64,000 bases of DNA from Streptomyces sp. SID8352 (lineage in GTDB: Bacteria > Actinomycetota > Actinomycetes > Streptomycetales > Streptomycetaceae): positions 37,591 to 101,590 of the forward strand of contig NZ_WWGX01000088.1 of assembly GCF_009862265.1 (NCBI RefSeq). The letters are read 5' to 3'. The notes beneath the pieces were generated by a model. The model saw only the letters and a program-made list of their open reading frames with translations. It was not told the origin of the DNA and searched no databases. Below, one piece after another: positions 15,609 through 25,485 of the stretch; positions within the stretch are counted from its first letter, which is position 1; every line of letters starts with the position of its first letter. The position numbers were made by a program, and so were the translations under genes.

Positions 15609-17732
15609 GTGGGTGGAGGGCGTTGGCGACGCGTCGCCGGGCAGATCGGCCGGAGCGTCACGGTGTGGGCGGTCTCCACCGTCACCATGCTGGCGCTCGC
15701 CGGGATCCTCCCCGACTTCCGCCTCCAGTCGCCCGACGGCGACAGCCCCACCGACATCGCCGTGACCGCCGCCCTCGGCGCCGGGGCCTTCGGCCTGCTG
15801 TCCGCCCTGGTGTGGCCGCTCCTGGTGCGCCTGCTGCTCCTGGTGCCCGCCCTCGTCCTCGGCCTGCTGGTCTTCTTCCTCAACGGCGGGCTGCTCTTCC
15901 TCGCCCTCGACCTGAACCCCACCACCCGCGGCGGCGTCGCCCCGGAGACGGCGGTCGTGGTGGCCGCCGTGATGTCCGCCGTCGCCTCCGCCACCGGCGG
16001 CGCCCTGGCCGTGCGCGACGACGACGCCTACCGCCGCCGGCTCTCCCGGCTGGCCCACCGCCGCCGCCGGGGCGGCCCGCCCTGCCCCTCCGCCCCCGGC
16101 ACCGTCTTCCTCCAGCTCGACGGCGTCGGCCACGACGTGCTGCGGGACGCCGTCGCCGACGGCACCCTGCCCACCGTCGCCCGCTGGCTCGGCCGCGACG
16201 GCGCCCCCGCCACCCACCGCCTCGACCTCTGGCGCACCGACTGGTCCAGCCAGACCGGAGCCAGCCAGCTCGGCATCCTGCACGGCAGCAACCACGACGT
16301 CCCGGCCTTCCGCTGGTACGAGAAGGACAGCGGCGAGGTCGTCGTCTGCAACCGCCCCGCCAGCGCCGCCGCGCTCCAGCGCCGGGCCGTCGAGCGCACC
16401 GGCGACGGCGGACTGCTCGCCGAGGACGGGGCCAGCCGCGGCAACCTGTTCAGCGGCGGCGCCGGGGAGCAGGCGCTCGTGCTGTCCATCGCCGCCCGCC
16501 GCCGGGGCCCCGGCACCCGCTCCCGGGCGGGCTACTTCGCCTACTTCTCCGACCCCGCCAACGCCGTCCGCACCGCCATGTCCTTCGCCGCCGAGGTCTG
16601 CCGGGAGATCGGCCAGTCCACCCGCGCCCGGCTGCGCAAGGACCGCCCCCGCGTCTCCCGGGGCGGCCTCTACCCCCTCGTCCGCGCCTTCGCCACGGTC
16701 GTCGAACGGGACGTGGTGGTCGCCGCCGTGATGGGCGACATGCTCGCCGGCCGCACCGCCGTCTACGCCGACCTGGTGGCGTACGACGAGGTGGCGCACC
16801 ACTCCGGGCCGCGCAGCCGGGACGCCGCCCGGGTGCTGCGCCGCCTCGACCGCTGCCTCGCGCTGATCGAGAAGGTCGCCGAGCACACCCCCCGTGAGTA
16901 CCGCCTCGTCGTCCTCTCCGACCACGGGCAGAGCCCCGGCGAGACCTTCCGCACCCGCTACGGGCTCACCCTCGGCGATCTGGTGCGGGCCGGGTGCGGG
17001 CTGCCCGTACCGCGCCGCGCCCGGCGCACCCGCAGCGGCGCCGAGGCCCGCGCCGCCGTACGGGCCGCCCTGCACCGGCCCGTCGAGGAGGGCGAGGAGC
17101 GCTACCGGCCCGCCGGGCGCCGCTCCGAGCCCGTGGTGCTGGCCTCCGGCAACCTCGGCCTGGTCTCCTTCCCCGACGTGCCGCACCGGATGAGCCGGGA
17201 GGAGATCGACGCCCGCCACCCGGCCCTGCTGCCCACCCTCGCCAACCACCCCGGCATCGGCTTCCTGCTGGTGCGCAGCGAGCGGCACGGGGGCGTGGTG
17301 CTCGGCGCGCACGGCGCGGAGACACCCGTGGACCGGCTCGACGAGGACCCGGGCCCCCTCGCGGTCTTCGGGCCCGGCGCCGCCGAGGCGGTGCGCCGCA
17401 CCCACGGCTTCCCGCACACCGCCGACATCATGGTCAACTCCTTCCACGATCCGGCCGACGGCGAGGTGCTCGCCTTCGAGGAGCAGATCGGCTCCCACGG
17501 CGGGCTCGGCGGCGCCCAGTCGCGGGCCTTCCTGCTCTCCCCGCTGGTGCTGTCCGCGCCGGGCGGGGAGGGGAGCGCCCTCGTCGGCGCCGAGCGGGTG
17601 CACCGGGTGCTGCGCCGCTGGCTGCGCGAGGCCCGGGGCGCCCGGACCCCGGACGGGACCGCGGGGCCGGTGCCCGGCGCCGGGGCATCCCCCGCCGTGC
17701 CGGACGGACTCGCCCGCGACGCCCGGCCCTGA
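15609..17732 (+). CDS. Phage-holin-like membrane domain fused to an alkaline-phosphatase-fold hydrolase
   Basis: About 707 aa. Residues ~10-140 form four hydrophobic helices of the phage holin / Mycobacterium Rv1591-like type (VSTVTMLALAGILPDFRLQS is the conserved loop). The rest is a type I phosphodiesterase / alkaline phosphatase superfamily domain: VFLQLDGVGHDVL with metal Asp, the nucleophile region SSQTGASQLGIL, VAYDEVAHHSGP, LVVLSDHGQSPG and the C-terminal HPGIGFLLVR. Such fusions are common in Streptomyces; the catalytic domain probably faces outside and acts on a phospho- or sulfo-ester of the envelope. The start is uncertain: GTG at 15609 is preferred, with GTG codons also at 15555 and 15597. 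Confidence 0.83.
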   Translation: MGGGRWRRVAGQIGRSVTVWAVSTVTMLALAGILPDFRLQSPDGDSPTDIAVTAALGAGAFGLLSALVWPLLVRLLLLVPALVLGLLVFFLNGGLLFLALDLNPTTRGGVAPETAVVVAAVMSAVASATGGALAVRDDDAYRRRLSRLAHRRRRGGPPCPSAPGTVFLQLDGVGHDVLRDAVADGTLPTVARWLGRDGAPATHRLDLWRTDWSSQTGASQLGILHGSNHDVPAFRWYEKDSGEVVVCNRPASAAALQRRAVERTGDGGLLAEDGASRGNLFSGGAGEQALVLSIAARRRGPGTRSRAGYFAYFSDPANAVRTAMSFAAEVCREIGQSTRARLRKDRPRVSRGGLYPLVRAFATVVERDVVVAAVMGDMLAGRTAVYADLVAYDEVAHHSGPRSRDAARVLRRLDRCLALIEKVAEHTPREYRLVVLSDHGQSPGETFRTRYGLTLGDLVRAGCGLPVPRRARRTRSGAEARAAVRAALHRPVEEGEERYRPAGRRSEPVVLASGNLGLVSFPDVPHRMSREEIDARHPALLPTLANHPGIGFLLVRSERHGGVVLGAHGAETPVDRLDEDPGPLAVFGPGAAEAVRRTHGFPHTADIMVNSFHDPADGEVLAFEEQIGSHGGLGGAQSRAFLLSPLVLSAPGGEGSALVGAERVHRVLRRWLREARGARTPDGTAGPVPGAGASPAVPDGLARDARP

Positions 17733-17965
17733 ACGGCGCCGCGCGGCGCCGTTCGGCACCGGCGGCACGGCAGCGCGACGCCGGGCCCCATGCGCGGCGG
17801 GGTGCCCGCCGGCGGCGGGGTGCCCGGGCGGGGCGGCGAGCGCCGGGGACGGGCGGGGGAGCTACGGGGAGTACGGCCGTCCTGTACGTTCCGGCAGGGG
17901 GAATGTGATCGGATGGGGGTGGAACCCCGCAAGGGGACGACCAGACCATCCGAAAGGGAAGAATC

Positions 17966-18394
17966 GTGGCAACCACGCGCTCCGCACACACCGTCTGGAC
18001 AGGGAACCTCCTCGACGGCAACGGTGTCGTCACCTTCGACTCCTCCGGCATCGGGGAGCAGTCGGTGTCGTGGCCGTCCCGCGCCGAGCAGGCGAACGGG
18101 AGGACCAGCCCCGAGGAGCTGATCGCCGCCGCGCATTCGAGCTGCTTCTCCATGGCCCTGTCGCACGGGCTGGCCGGCGCGGGCACCCCGCCCACCAGGA
18201 TCACCACCTCCGCCGACGTCGGCTTCCAGCCCGGCGAGGGCATCACCGGCATCCACCTCACCGTCGAGGGCGTCGTCCCCGGCATCGACAACGACACCTT
18301 CGTCGCCGCCGCCGAGGACGCCAAAAAGAACTGCCCGGTCAGCCAGGCCCTCACCGGCACCACCGTCACCCTGTCCGCCAAGCTCGCCGACTGA
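17966..18394 (+). CDS. OsmC family peroxiredoxin
   Basis: A 142-aa OsmC/Ohr-type thiol peroxidase acting on organic hydroperoxides in the cytoplasm. The two redox cysteines are present: Cys60 in AAHSSCFSMALSHGL and Cys123 in KKNCPVSQAL. The start WTGNLLDGNGVVTFDSSG is typical of the OsmC rather than Ohr branch. GTG at 17966 is preceded by GAAAGGGAAG. The gene stands alone, convergent with the nar operon, from which it is separated by a GC-rich dyad. Confidence 0.92.
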   Translation: MATTRSAHTVWTGNLLDGNGVVTFDSSGIGEQSVSWPSRAEQANGRTSPEELIAAAHSSCFSMALSHGLAGAGTPPTRITTSADVGFQPGEGITGIHLTVEGVVPGIDNDTFVAAAEDAKKNCPVSQALTGTTVTLSAKLAD

Positions 18395-18452
18395 CCTCCC
18401 CGCGCGGGAGCGGGCCCCGCGCACCCGCCCCGCGGGACGGGGCCGCGCGGGA

Positions 18453-18472
18453 GCCGCCCCCGCCGGGGCGGC
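18453..18472. terminator. Likely bidirectional terminator between osmC-like gene and narI
   Basis: GCCGCCCC-CGCC-GGGGCGGC, a perfect 8-bp stem with a 4-nt loop, in the 80-bp gap between convergent genes and 3 bp from the narI stop codon. Confidence 0.55.
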
Positions 18473-18474
18473 CC

Positions 18475-19197
18475 TCAGGAACCCGCCCGCTCCCAGCCGC
18501 GGCGCTCCGGGCGCGGCCCCAGCTGCCCGGGGTCGCGCGACCGGTACACCACGTACGGCCGGGTCAGGTACTGCACCGGCGCGCTGAACATGTGCACCAG
18601 CCGGGTGTACGGCACCAGGGCGATCAGCACCATCCCCACCACCGCGTGCACGTGGTAGAGCACCGGCACGCCCTCCATCAGCCCCGTCCGGGGCCGCAGG
18701 GTGAACAGGCTGCGCGCCCAGGGGGCGATGGTGGCCCGGTAGTCGTAGCCGTTGCCCGCGGTGTCGGAGAGCTTGGCGGCCATGCCGAGCACGATGGCGC
18801 CGAGCAGGAAGAGGTACATCACCTTGTCGTTGCGCGTGGTGGCGCGGAAGACCGGGGCCCGGGTGCGGCGCCGGTAGACCAGCAGCGCGATCCCGGCCAC
18901 CGCCAGTGCCCCGGCCAGGGTGCCGGCGTACAGCGACAGCAGGTGGTAGGCGTGCTCGTCGACGCCGGCCGCCCGGGTCCAGGACGCCGGGACGAACAGG
19001 CCGACCAGATGCCCCGCCAGCACGAACAGGATGCCGTAGTGGAACACCGGCGAGGCGATGTTCAGCAACCGGGACTCGTACACCTGCGAGGAGCGGGTCG
19101 TCCAGCCGAACCGGTCGTAGCGGTGCCGCCAGACCAGCCCGGCGACCAGGGACAGGAGGGCTACGTAGGGCAGGACGCCCCAGAGGAAGACGGTCAT
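18475..19197 (-). CDS. narI: Respiratory nitrate reductase gamma subunit NarI
   Basis: The 240-aa membrane cytochrome b subunit that takes electrons from menaquinol and passes them through NarH to NarG. About five membrane helices are visible, starting with FLWGVLPYVALLSLVAGLVW. Heme-ligand histidines are in PVFHYGILFVLAGH and VLYHVHAVVGM, and the loop YRATIAPWARSLF is typical. The ATG overlaps the narJ stop codon (ATGA). It is the last gene of the narGHJI operon. Confidence 0.95.
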   Translation of the reverse strand: MTVFLWGVLPYVALLSLVAGLVWRHRYDRFGWTTRSSQVYESRLLNIASPVFHYGILFVLAGHLVGLFVPASWTRAAGVDEHAYHLLSLYAGTLAGALAVAGIALLVYRRRTRAPVFRATTRNDKVMYLFLLGAIVLGMAAKLSDTAGNGYDYRATIAPWARSLFTLRPRTGLMEGVPVLYHVHAVVGMVLIALVPYTRLVHMFSAPVQYLTRPYVVYRSRDPGQLGPRPERRGWERAGS

Positions 19198-19691
19198 CGG
19201 CGGGCTCCGGGGGACGTGGACGGCAGGGTGGCGCAGACCGCGTCCAGGACGCGCGCGTAGGGCGTGCCGAAGGCGGCCAGCCGGGAGCGGAGCCGGTCCA
19301 GCGCGTCACGGTGCTCGACGAGCGGCTCCGTGCTCCCGGTGCGGGCGGTGAACTCCAGCACCGCGGGCAGGAAGTCGGGCAGTTCCTCGCCGGTCAGCTC
19401 CAGCCCGTGGGCCCGGTACAGCTCCTTGAAGCGGACCAGCGACATGCCGCGCCGCCGGGTGTCGCCGTCGGTCCACCAGCTCAGGTACAGGCTGTGCCGG
19501 TTCTTGAAGTCGAAGACCTCGACGTAGTGCGCCTGGAGCGCGGGCTGCGGGGTCGCCGCCGCGTGGTCGGTGAACTCCCGCAACTGCGGGGCGGCTTCGC
19601 GCAGCAGCGGCAGCCGGGTGCGGAAGGCGTCATCGGGATAGGTCAGGCAGAGCGCCGCCGCCTGGTACAGCACCTGGGCACCGCCGGGCAT
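19194..19691 (-). CDS. narJ: Nitrate reductase assembly chaperone NarJ
   Basis: A 165-aa all-helical cytoplasmic chaperone required for molybdenum cofactor insertion into NarG. The family signature SLYLSWWTDGDTRRRG and the following LVRFKELYRAHGLEL are clear, as is YPDDAFRTRLPLL near the N-terminus. It starts 1 bp after the narH stop and overlaps narI by 4 bp. Confidence 0.95.
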   Translation of the reverse strand: MPGGAQVLYQAAALCLTYPDDAFRTRLPLLREAAPQLREFTDHAAATPQPALQAHYVEVFDFKNRHSLYLSWWTDGDTRRRGMSLVRFKELYRAHGLELTGEELPDFLPAVLEFTARTGSTEPLVEHRDALDRLRSRLAAFGTPYARVLDAVCATLPSTSPGARR

Positions 19692-19692
19692 C

Positions 19693-21285
19693 TCAGACCT
19701 CCCGCTCGTCGTCCGCGGTCTGCCGGCGGCGCAGGACGTGGAAGTTCTCCACCGGCACCAGCGGCAGCCGTCTGCGCCCCGAGTCCCCGCCGAACGGCCC
19801 GCCGCCGCCCATCCCCGGCCCGCCCTCGGTGTCCAGGCTGCACGAGCCCGGCAGCGACTCCTCCAGGCGCCGCGCGTCCCCCACGGCGGCCGTCGGGATC
19901 ACGTACCGCTCCTCGTACTTGGCGATGGCCAGCAGCCGGTACATGTCCCGGATCTGCTCGGCCGTCATGCCGACGGACGCCGCGGTGGCCGGGTCCGGCT
20001 CCTCGCCGAAGGTGACCGCCCGCATGTGGGCGCGCATCGCGGCCAGCTTCTCCAGCGAGGCCCGCACCGGGCCGACGTCGCCCGCGGTGAACAGCTCCGC
20101 CAGGTACTCCAGCGGGATGCGCAGGGTGTCGATGGCGCCGAACAGGTTCTCCGCGTCCTCCCCGTCGTGGCCCGTCTCGGTGAGTGCCTCCACCACCGGC
20201 GACAGCGGCGGGATGTACCAGACCATCGGCATGGTGCGGTACTCCGGATGCAGCGGCAGCGCCACCCGGTACCGGCTGACCAGCGCGTGCACGGGTGAGC
20301 GGCGGGCCGCCTCCACCCAGTCGTGCGGGATGCCGGCCGCCTCCGCCGCCCGCCGCACCTCCGGGTCCTCCGGATCGAGGAGGACGCCGAGCTGCGCCTC
20401 GTACAGGTCCTTCTCGTCCGGCGTCTCGGCGGCCGGGACCACCCGGTCCGCGTCGTACAGCAGCACGCCCAGGTAGCGCAGCCGCCCCACACAGGTCTCC
20501 GAGCACACCGTCGGCAGCCCCGCCTCCACCCGCGGGTAGCAGAAGGTGCACTTCTCGGCCTTGCCGGTGCTGTGGTTGAAGTACACCTTCTTGTACGGGC
20601 AGCCGGTCACACACATCCGCCAGCCGCGGCAGCGGTCCTGGTCGACCAGCACGATCCCGTCCTCCGACCGCTTGTACATCGCCCCGGACGGGCAGGAGGC
20701 CACGCACGACGGGTTGAGACAGTGCTCGCAGATCCTCGGCAGGTAGAACATGAACGTCTGCTCGAAGGCGAACCGCACCTTGTCCTCGGCCTCCCGGCGG
20801 GTCCGCTCCACCATCGGGTCCAGATCGCCGTAGGCGGGGGCGCCGCCCAGGTTGTCGTCCCAGTTGGAGGACCATCCGATCTTCATCGGCTTGCCGTCGA
20901 GCTGCGACACCGGGCGGGCCACCGGATAGTCGCCGCCGAGCGGGGCGTCGGTCAGATTCCGGTAGTCGTACGTCCACGGCTCGTAGTAGTCCTTGATCTC
21001 CGGGAGCCGGGGGTTGGAGAAGATCCCGGCGAGCTTGCGGAACCGCCCGCCCGCCTTCAGCTTCAGCGCCCCCCGCCGGTTCAGCTCCCAGCCGCCCCGC
21101 CACCTCTCCTGATCCTCGTAGCGGCGCGGGTAGCCCTGGCCGGGCCGGGTCTCCACGTTGTTGAACCAGACGTACTCCACGCCCCGCCGGTTGGTCCACG
21201 CCTGCTTGCAGGTGACCGAACAGGTGTGGCAGCCGATGCACTTGTCGAGGTTCATCACCATCGCGACCTGGGCCATGGGACGCAT
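19693..21285 (-). CDS. narH: Respiratory nitrate reductase beta subunit NarH
   Basis: The 530-aa iron-sulfur electron-transfer subunit. All four cysteine clusters are seen: CIGCHTCSVTC (C16 onward), CEHCLNPSCVASCP, CRGWRMCVTGCP, where Trp replaces a Cys as is usual for the [3Fe-4S] site, and CTFCYPRVEAGLPTVCSETC. The ATG at 21285 shares its first base with the last base of the narG stop (TGATG). The open frame continues far upstream through narG on the same strand, but that is a shadow. The C-terminus has a low-complexity GGPGMGGGGPFGG stretch. Confidence 0.95.
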   Translation of the reverse strand: MRPMAQVAMVMNLDKCIGCHTCSVTCKQAWTNRRGVEYVWFNNVETRPGQGYPRRYEDQERWRGGWELNRRGALKLKAGGRFRKLAGIFSNPRLPEIKDYYEPWTYDYRNLTDAPLGGDYPVARPVSQLDGKPMKIGWSSNWDDNLGGAPAYGDLDPMVERTRREAEDKVRFAFEQTFMFYLPRICEHCLNPSCVASCPSGAMYKRSEDGIVLVDQDRCRGWRMCVTGCPYKKVYFNHSTGKAEKCTFCYPRVEAGLPTVCSETCVGRLRYLGVLLYDADRVVPAAETPDEKDLYEAQLGVLLDPEDPEVRRAAEAAGIPHDWVEAARRSPVHALVSRYRVALPLHPEYRTMPMVWYIPPLSPVVEALTETGHDGEDAENLFGAIDTLRIPLEYLAELFTAGDVGPVRASLEKLAAMRAHMRAVTFGEEPDPATAASVGMTAEQIRDMYRLLAIAKYEERYVIPTAAVGDARRLEESLPGSCSLDTEGGPGMGGGGPFGGDSGRRRLPLVPVENFHVLRRRQTADDEREV

Positions 21286-24200
21286 CAGTACTCGACCTCC
21301 TGACGGCGGCGGCGGACGACCGTCACCTCGTCGCGCTGGTTGCCCGTCGGGCCCAGGTAGTTGAACGCCCAGGACAACTGGGCGTAGCCGCCGATGAGAT
21401 GGGACGGCTTGAGCAGCAGCCGGGTGAGCGAGTTGTGGATTCCGCCGCGCATCCCGGTCGTCTCCGACAGCGGCACGTTGACCGTCCGCTCCTGCGCGTG
21501 GTGCATGTAGACGGTGCCCTGCGGCATCCGGTGGGAGACCACCGCGCGCGCCACCACCACGCCGTTGCGGTTGACCGCCTCGATCCAGTCGTCGTCGGCC
21601 ACGCCGATGGCGTCCGCGTCCTGCGGTGCCATCCAGATCGTCTGCCCGCCCCGGGACAGCGACAGCATGAACAGGTTGTCCTGGTACTCGGAATGGATCG
21701 ACCACTTGTTGTGCGGGGTGAGGTAGCGGACGGTCACCTCCCGCTGTCCGTCGGCGCCCGGCCGGGGCTCGCCGAACAGCCGGTTCATGTCCAGCGGCGG
21801 CCGGTACACCGGCAGCGCCTCGCCCAGTTCGTGCATCCAGTCGTGGTCCAGGAAGAGGTGCTGGCGGCCGGTGAGCGTGTGCCACGGCTTGAGGTGTTCG
21901 GTGTTGAGCGTGAAGGCCGTGTAGCGGCGCCCGCCGGTCTCGATGCCGGACCACTCCGGCGAGGTGATCACCGGTACCGGGGCGGCCTGGGTGTCGGCGT
22001 AGGTGACCCGCCTGCCCTCGTGCTCGGCGGCCAGGTGCGCCATCCCCTGCCCCGTCCGCTCCTCCAGGGTGCGGAACCCCTGGGTCGCCAGGCGCCCGTT
22101 GGTCGTCCCGGACAGGGCCAGGATCGTGTTCGCCGCCTTCACCGCCGTGTCCAGCAGCGGCCGCCCGTCCGCCGGTCCGCCGCGCACCGCGCCGTTCGTC
22201 TCCCGCAGCCGCGCCACCTCCGCGTCCGGCCACAGGGTGATCCCCTTCGCGGGCAGCCCCTTGGCCTCCACCAGCGGCCCCAGCGCCGCGTACCTGGCCC
22301 CCACCGCCGTGTAGTCGCGTTCCACCACGGTCAGGATCGGCATCGTCCGGCCCGGCTCGGGCGCGCACTCGCCGCGCTTCCAGTCCCGCACCACCCCGCC
22401 GGGCTGGGCGGTCTCGCCGGGGGTGTCGTGCTGGAGCGGCGTGGCCACCAGGTCCTTGCGCACCCCGAGGTGGCCGACGGCCAGTTCGCTCAGCTTCTCC
22501 GCCAGCGCCTTGAAGGTGTCGAAGTCGGTGCGCGCCTGCCACGGCGGGTCCACCGCGGGCGAGAAGGCGTGCACATAGGGGTGCATGTCCGTGCTGGAGA
22601 GGTCGTGCTTCTCGTACCAGGTGGCCGCGGGCAGCACCACGTCCGAGAGCAGGGTCGAGGAGGTGTGCCGGAAGTCCAGCGACAGCAGCAGGTCGAGCTT
22701 GCCCTCCGGCGCCTCCTCCCGCCAGACCACGTCCCGGGGCCGCTCGCCCGGTGCGGCCTCCTCGGCGCGCAGCGAGGAGTGGGTGCCCAGCAGGTGCTTG
22801 GTGAAGTACTCCGCGCCCTTGGCCGACGAACCCAGCAGATTGGCCCGCCACAGGGTCACGATCCGCGGCCAGTTCTCCGGCGCGTCCGGATCCTCGCAGG
22901 CGAACCGCAGTGTCCCCGCCCGCAGTTCGGCCACCGCGTTCGCCACCGGGTCGCCGAACACCCCGCCCAGCTCCAGCGGGTTGCGGTCGAAGGTCGGGTA
23001 GGACGGCATCCAGCCGGTGCGCGCCGACAGCGCCAGGCAGTCCGCGGCGGTCATCCCGGTGAACAGCCCCTCGCCCAGCGGCGAGGCCAGCACGTCCGCG
23101 CCGAACCGGTCGTAGCGGAACTGGTCGGTGTTGAGGAACCAGTACGCCGTGCCGATCATCTGCCGCGGCGGGCGCGCCCAGTCCGACGCGGCTGCCAGCG
23201 ACGCCCAGCCGGTCACCGGACGGCACTTCTCCTGGCCGACGTAGTGCGCCCAGCCGCCGCCGTTGCGGCCCTGGCAGCCGGTGAGCTGGAGCAGGGCCAG
23301 GAAGGCGCGGTAGATCGTCTCGGAGTGGAACCAGTGGTTGGTGCCCGCTCCCATGAGGATCATGCAGCGGCCCCGGGACCGCTCGGCGGTCCGCGCGAAC
23401 TCCCGGGCGATCCGCACGCAGGCCGCCGCCGGGACCGAGGTGTGCGTCTCCTGCCAGGCGGGGGTGCCGGGCGACCCCGCGTCCTCGTACGAACCCGGCC
23501 ACTCGCCCGGCAGCCCCGGCCGGGCCACCCCGTACTGGGCGAGCAGCAGGTCGAACACCGTGGTGACCAGCGGCCCGTCCGGACCGCCCAGCCGGGTCGC
23601 CGGCACCCCGCGCCGGGCCACGGCGCCGCTGCCCTGCCCGTGCGGGCCCCCGTCGGTGTCGAAGCGGGGCAGCAGCACCTCGACGCCGGCGGACGCCTCG
23701 TGCCCGTGCAGGCTCAGCCGGGGCTCGATCCCGTCCAGGTCCAGGTTCCAGCGGCCCCGGTCGGCCTCGTTCCAGCGGAAGCCCAGCGAACCGTTGGGGA
23801 CGACGGCGCGGCCCGAGGCCCCGTCCAGCACCACCGTCTTCCAGCTCGCGTCCTCCCCCTCCTGCCCGAGGTCGGCGGCGCGCAGGAACTTCGACGGGAC
23901 GTGGGCCCCGTCCCGCTCCGCCAGCGTCACCAGGAACGGCAGGTCGGTGAAGCGCCGCACGTAGTCCGAGAAGAACGGTGTCTCCCGGTCGACGAAGAAC
24001 TCCTTGAGCACCACGTGCCCCATGGCGATCGCCAGCGCGGCGTCCGTCCCCGGGTGCGGGTGCAGCCACTCGTCGGCGAACTTGGTGTTGTCGGCGTAGT
24101 CCGGCGAGACCACCACGACCTTCTGCCCCCGGTAGCGGGCCTCCGCCATCCAGTGGGCGTCCGGGGTGCGGGTCACCGGGACGTTCGTCCCCCACATGAA

Positions 24201-24980
24201 CAGATAGGCGGCGTCCCACCAGTCGCCCGACTCCGGCACGTCCGTCTGGTCCCCGAAGACCTGCGGCGAGGCCACCGGCAGATCCGCGTACCAGTCGTAG
24301 AACGACAGCATCGGCGCGCCGATGAGCGAGTGGAAGCGGGCGCCCGCCGCGTGCGACACCATCGACATCGCCGGGATCGGGGAGAACCCGGCGATCCGGT
24401 CCGGCCCCTGGGTCCGGATGGTGTGCACATGGGCCGCGGCGATCAGCTCGATCATCTCGTCCCAGTCGGCGCGCACCAGGCCGCCCTTGCCGCGGGCCAG
24501 TTGGTAGCGCCGCCGCCGCTCGGGGTCGCCCTGGATGTCCGCCCAGGCCAGCACCGGGTCCCCGAGCCGATCCCGGGCCTCCCGGTACATCTGGAGCAGG
24601 ACCCCGCGCACATAGGGGTAGCGCACCCGGGTGGGCGAATAGGTGTACCAGGAGAAGGCCGCGCCCCGGGGACAGCCGCGGGGCTCGTACTCGGGGCTGT
24701 CCGGGCCGACCGACGGGTAGTCCGTGGCCTGCGTCTCCCAGGTGATGATGCCGTCCTTGACGTACACCTGCCAGCGGCACGAGCCGGTGCAGTTGACCCC
24801 GTGGGTGGAGGTCACGACCTTGTCGTGGCTCCACCGGTCCCGGTAGAAGGCGTCCGCCTCGCGTCCGCCGACCAGTCCGATGCTGTGCAGGTCGGGCGCG
24901 GCGGTGCCGGGCCGGAGGAACCGTCCCGCGCGCTGCAGCGCCGCGCCCGGCTCGGTGGGCGGTGTCCGCGTGTCCGTCAC
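21285..24980 (-). CDS. narG: Respiratory nitrate reductase alpha subunit NarG
   Basis: The 1231-aa catalytic subunit carrying bis-MGD molybdenum and the FS0 cluster; it reduces nitrate to nitrite on the cytoplasmic side. The FS0 motif HGVNCTGSCRW is at about residue 60, followed by RGCPRGAAFSWY. RCMILMGAGTNHWFHSET and GRNGGGWAHYVGQEKCRP are typical molybdopterin-binding text. No twin-arginine signal is visible. The start is GTG at 24980, with GGGAG 6 nt upstream. The promoter region upstream is short and abuts an IS110 remnant. No narK or regulator lies beside it. Confidence 0.96.
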   Translation of the reverse strand: MTDTRTPPTEPGAALQRAGRFLRPGTAAPDLHSIGLVGGREADAFYRDRWSHDKVVTSTHGVNCTGSCRWQVYVKDGIITWETQATDYPSVGPDSPEYEPRGCPRGAAFSWYTYSPTRVRYPYVRGVLLQMYREARDRLGDPVLAWADIQGDPERRRRYQLARGKGGLVRADWDEMIELIAAAHVHTIRTQGPDRIAGFSPIPAMSMVSHAAGARFHSLIGAPMLSFYDWYADLPVASPQVFGDQTDVPESGDWWDAAYLFMWGTNVPVTRTPDAHWMAEARYRGQKVVVVSPDYADNTKFADEWLHPHPGTDAALAIAMGHVVLKEFFVDRETPFFSDYVRRFTDLPFLVTLAERDGAHVPSKFLRAADLGQEGEDASWKTVVLDGASGRAVVPNGSLGFRWNEADRGRWNLDLDGIEPRLSLHGHEASAGVEVLLPRFDTDGGPHGQGSGAVARRGVPATRLGGPDGPLVTTVFDLLLAQYGVARPGLPGEWPGSYEDAGSPGTPAWQETHTSVPAAACVRIAREFARTAERSRGRCMILMGAGTNHWFHSETIYRAFLALLQLTGCQGRNGGGWAHYVGQEKCRPVTGWASLAAASDWARPPRQMIGTAYWFLNTDQFRYDRFGADVLASPLGEGLFTGMTAADCLALSARTGWMPSYPTFDRNPLELGGVFGDPVANAVAELRAGTLRFACEDPDAPENWPRIVTLWRANLLGSSAKGAEYFTKHLLGTHSSLRAEEAAPGERPRDVVWREEAPEGKLDLLLSLDFRHTSSTLLSDVVLPAATWYEKHDLSSTDMHPYVHAFSPAVDPPWQARTDFDTFKALAEKLSELAVGHLGVRKDLVATPLQHDTPGETAQPGGVVRDWKRGECAPEPGRTMPILTVVERDYTAVGARYAALGPLVEAKGLPAKGITLWPDAEVARLRETNGAVRGGPADGRPLLDTAVKAANTILALSGTTNGRLATQGFRTLEERTGQGMAHLAAEHEGRRVTYADTQAAPVPVITSPEWSGIETGGRRYTAFTLNTEHLKPWHTLTGRQHLFLDHDWMHELGEALPVYRPPLDMNRLFGEPRPGADGQREVTVRYLTPHNKWSIHSEYQDNLFMLSLSRGGQTIWMAPQDADAIGVADDDWIEAVNRNGVVVARAVVSHRMPQGTVYMHHAQERTVNVPLSETTGMRGGIHNSLTRLLLKPSHLIGGYAQLSWAFNYLGPTGNQRDEVTVVRRRRQEVEY

Positions 24981-25119
24981 GTGCGCTCCCTGGATGGCTC
25001 GTGTCCGAACCTAGGGGCGCGCGCGGGGGCGCACCTGCCCACGGCGCCCGAACGGGTCGGTACGCCGCGGTCCCGGGGCGGCGGGGCGTGGGCCGGAGGG
25101 GTGCGGGGCGGGCGGCGCG

Positions 25120-25395
25120 GGACTGCCTGGTGGTGGGGGCGAGGCCGGCGTAGGAGGCGGGGTGGGCGGCGGTGGGGAAGCCGGTGCCGTCGCCGACGGT
25201 GACCAGGAGGACGGCGGCGGTCCTGACGCCGACGCCGGGCATCGACGTCAGGACCGGGGAAAGAGGGTGGGCCTCCAGCAGGGCGTGGATCCGGGTCCCC
25301 GTCGCACGGTGCTGGGTGTGGACGGCGGCGAGCGAGGCGGCCGGGGAGGGCACGACGATGTCGAGGGTGCCGGTGCCGGGGACGACGACGCTCTG
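25120..25395 (-). mobile_element. IS110-family transposase remnant
   Basis: A fragment of about 92 codons matching the C-terminal IS116/IS110/IS902 domain: PGTGTLDIVV, LEAHPLSPVLTSMPGVGVRT, AAVLLVTVGDGTGFP and PASYAGLAPTTRQS. A stop codon (25396-25398) cuts it on one side. Beyond about 25120 the similarity dissolves into low-complexity codons instead of the usual SGTSIRGE continuation. The catalytic DEDD domain is missing, so it is dead. It marks the border between the nar operon and the accessory gene cluster. Confidence 0.75.
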
Positions 25396-25485
25396 TCATG
25401 GAAGCACACAAGGGCGCCGCTGCGGCAACCGTGTACCAGCACGCGACGCGTTCCTTGCTGCTGCGGTGTGGCACCGGGGTGCGTA

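Noticed and set aside
19693..25353. A single 1886-codon open frame on the minus strand
   Set aside because: Only its last 530 codons are narH. The rest is a stop-free shadow antisense-phase reading of narG plus the IS110 remnant, caused by high GC.
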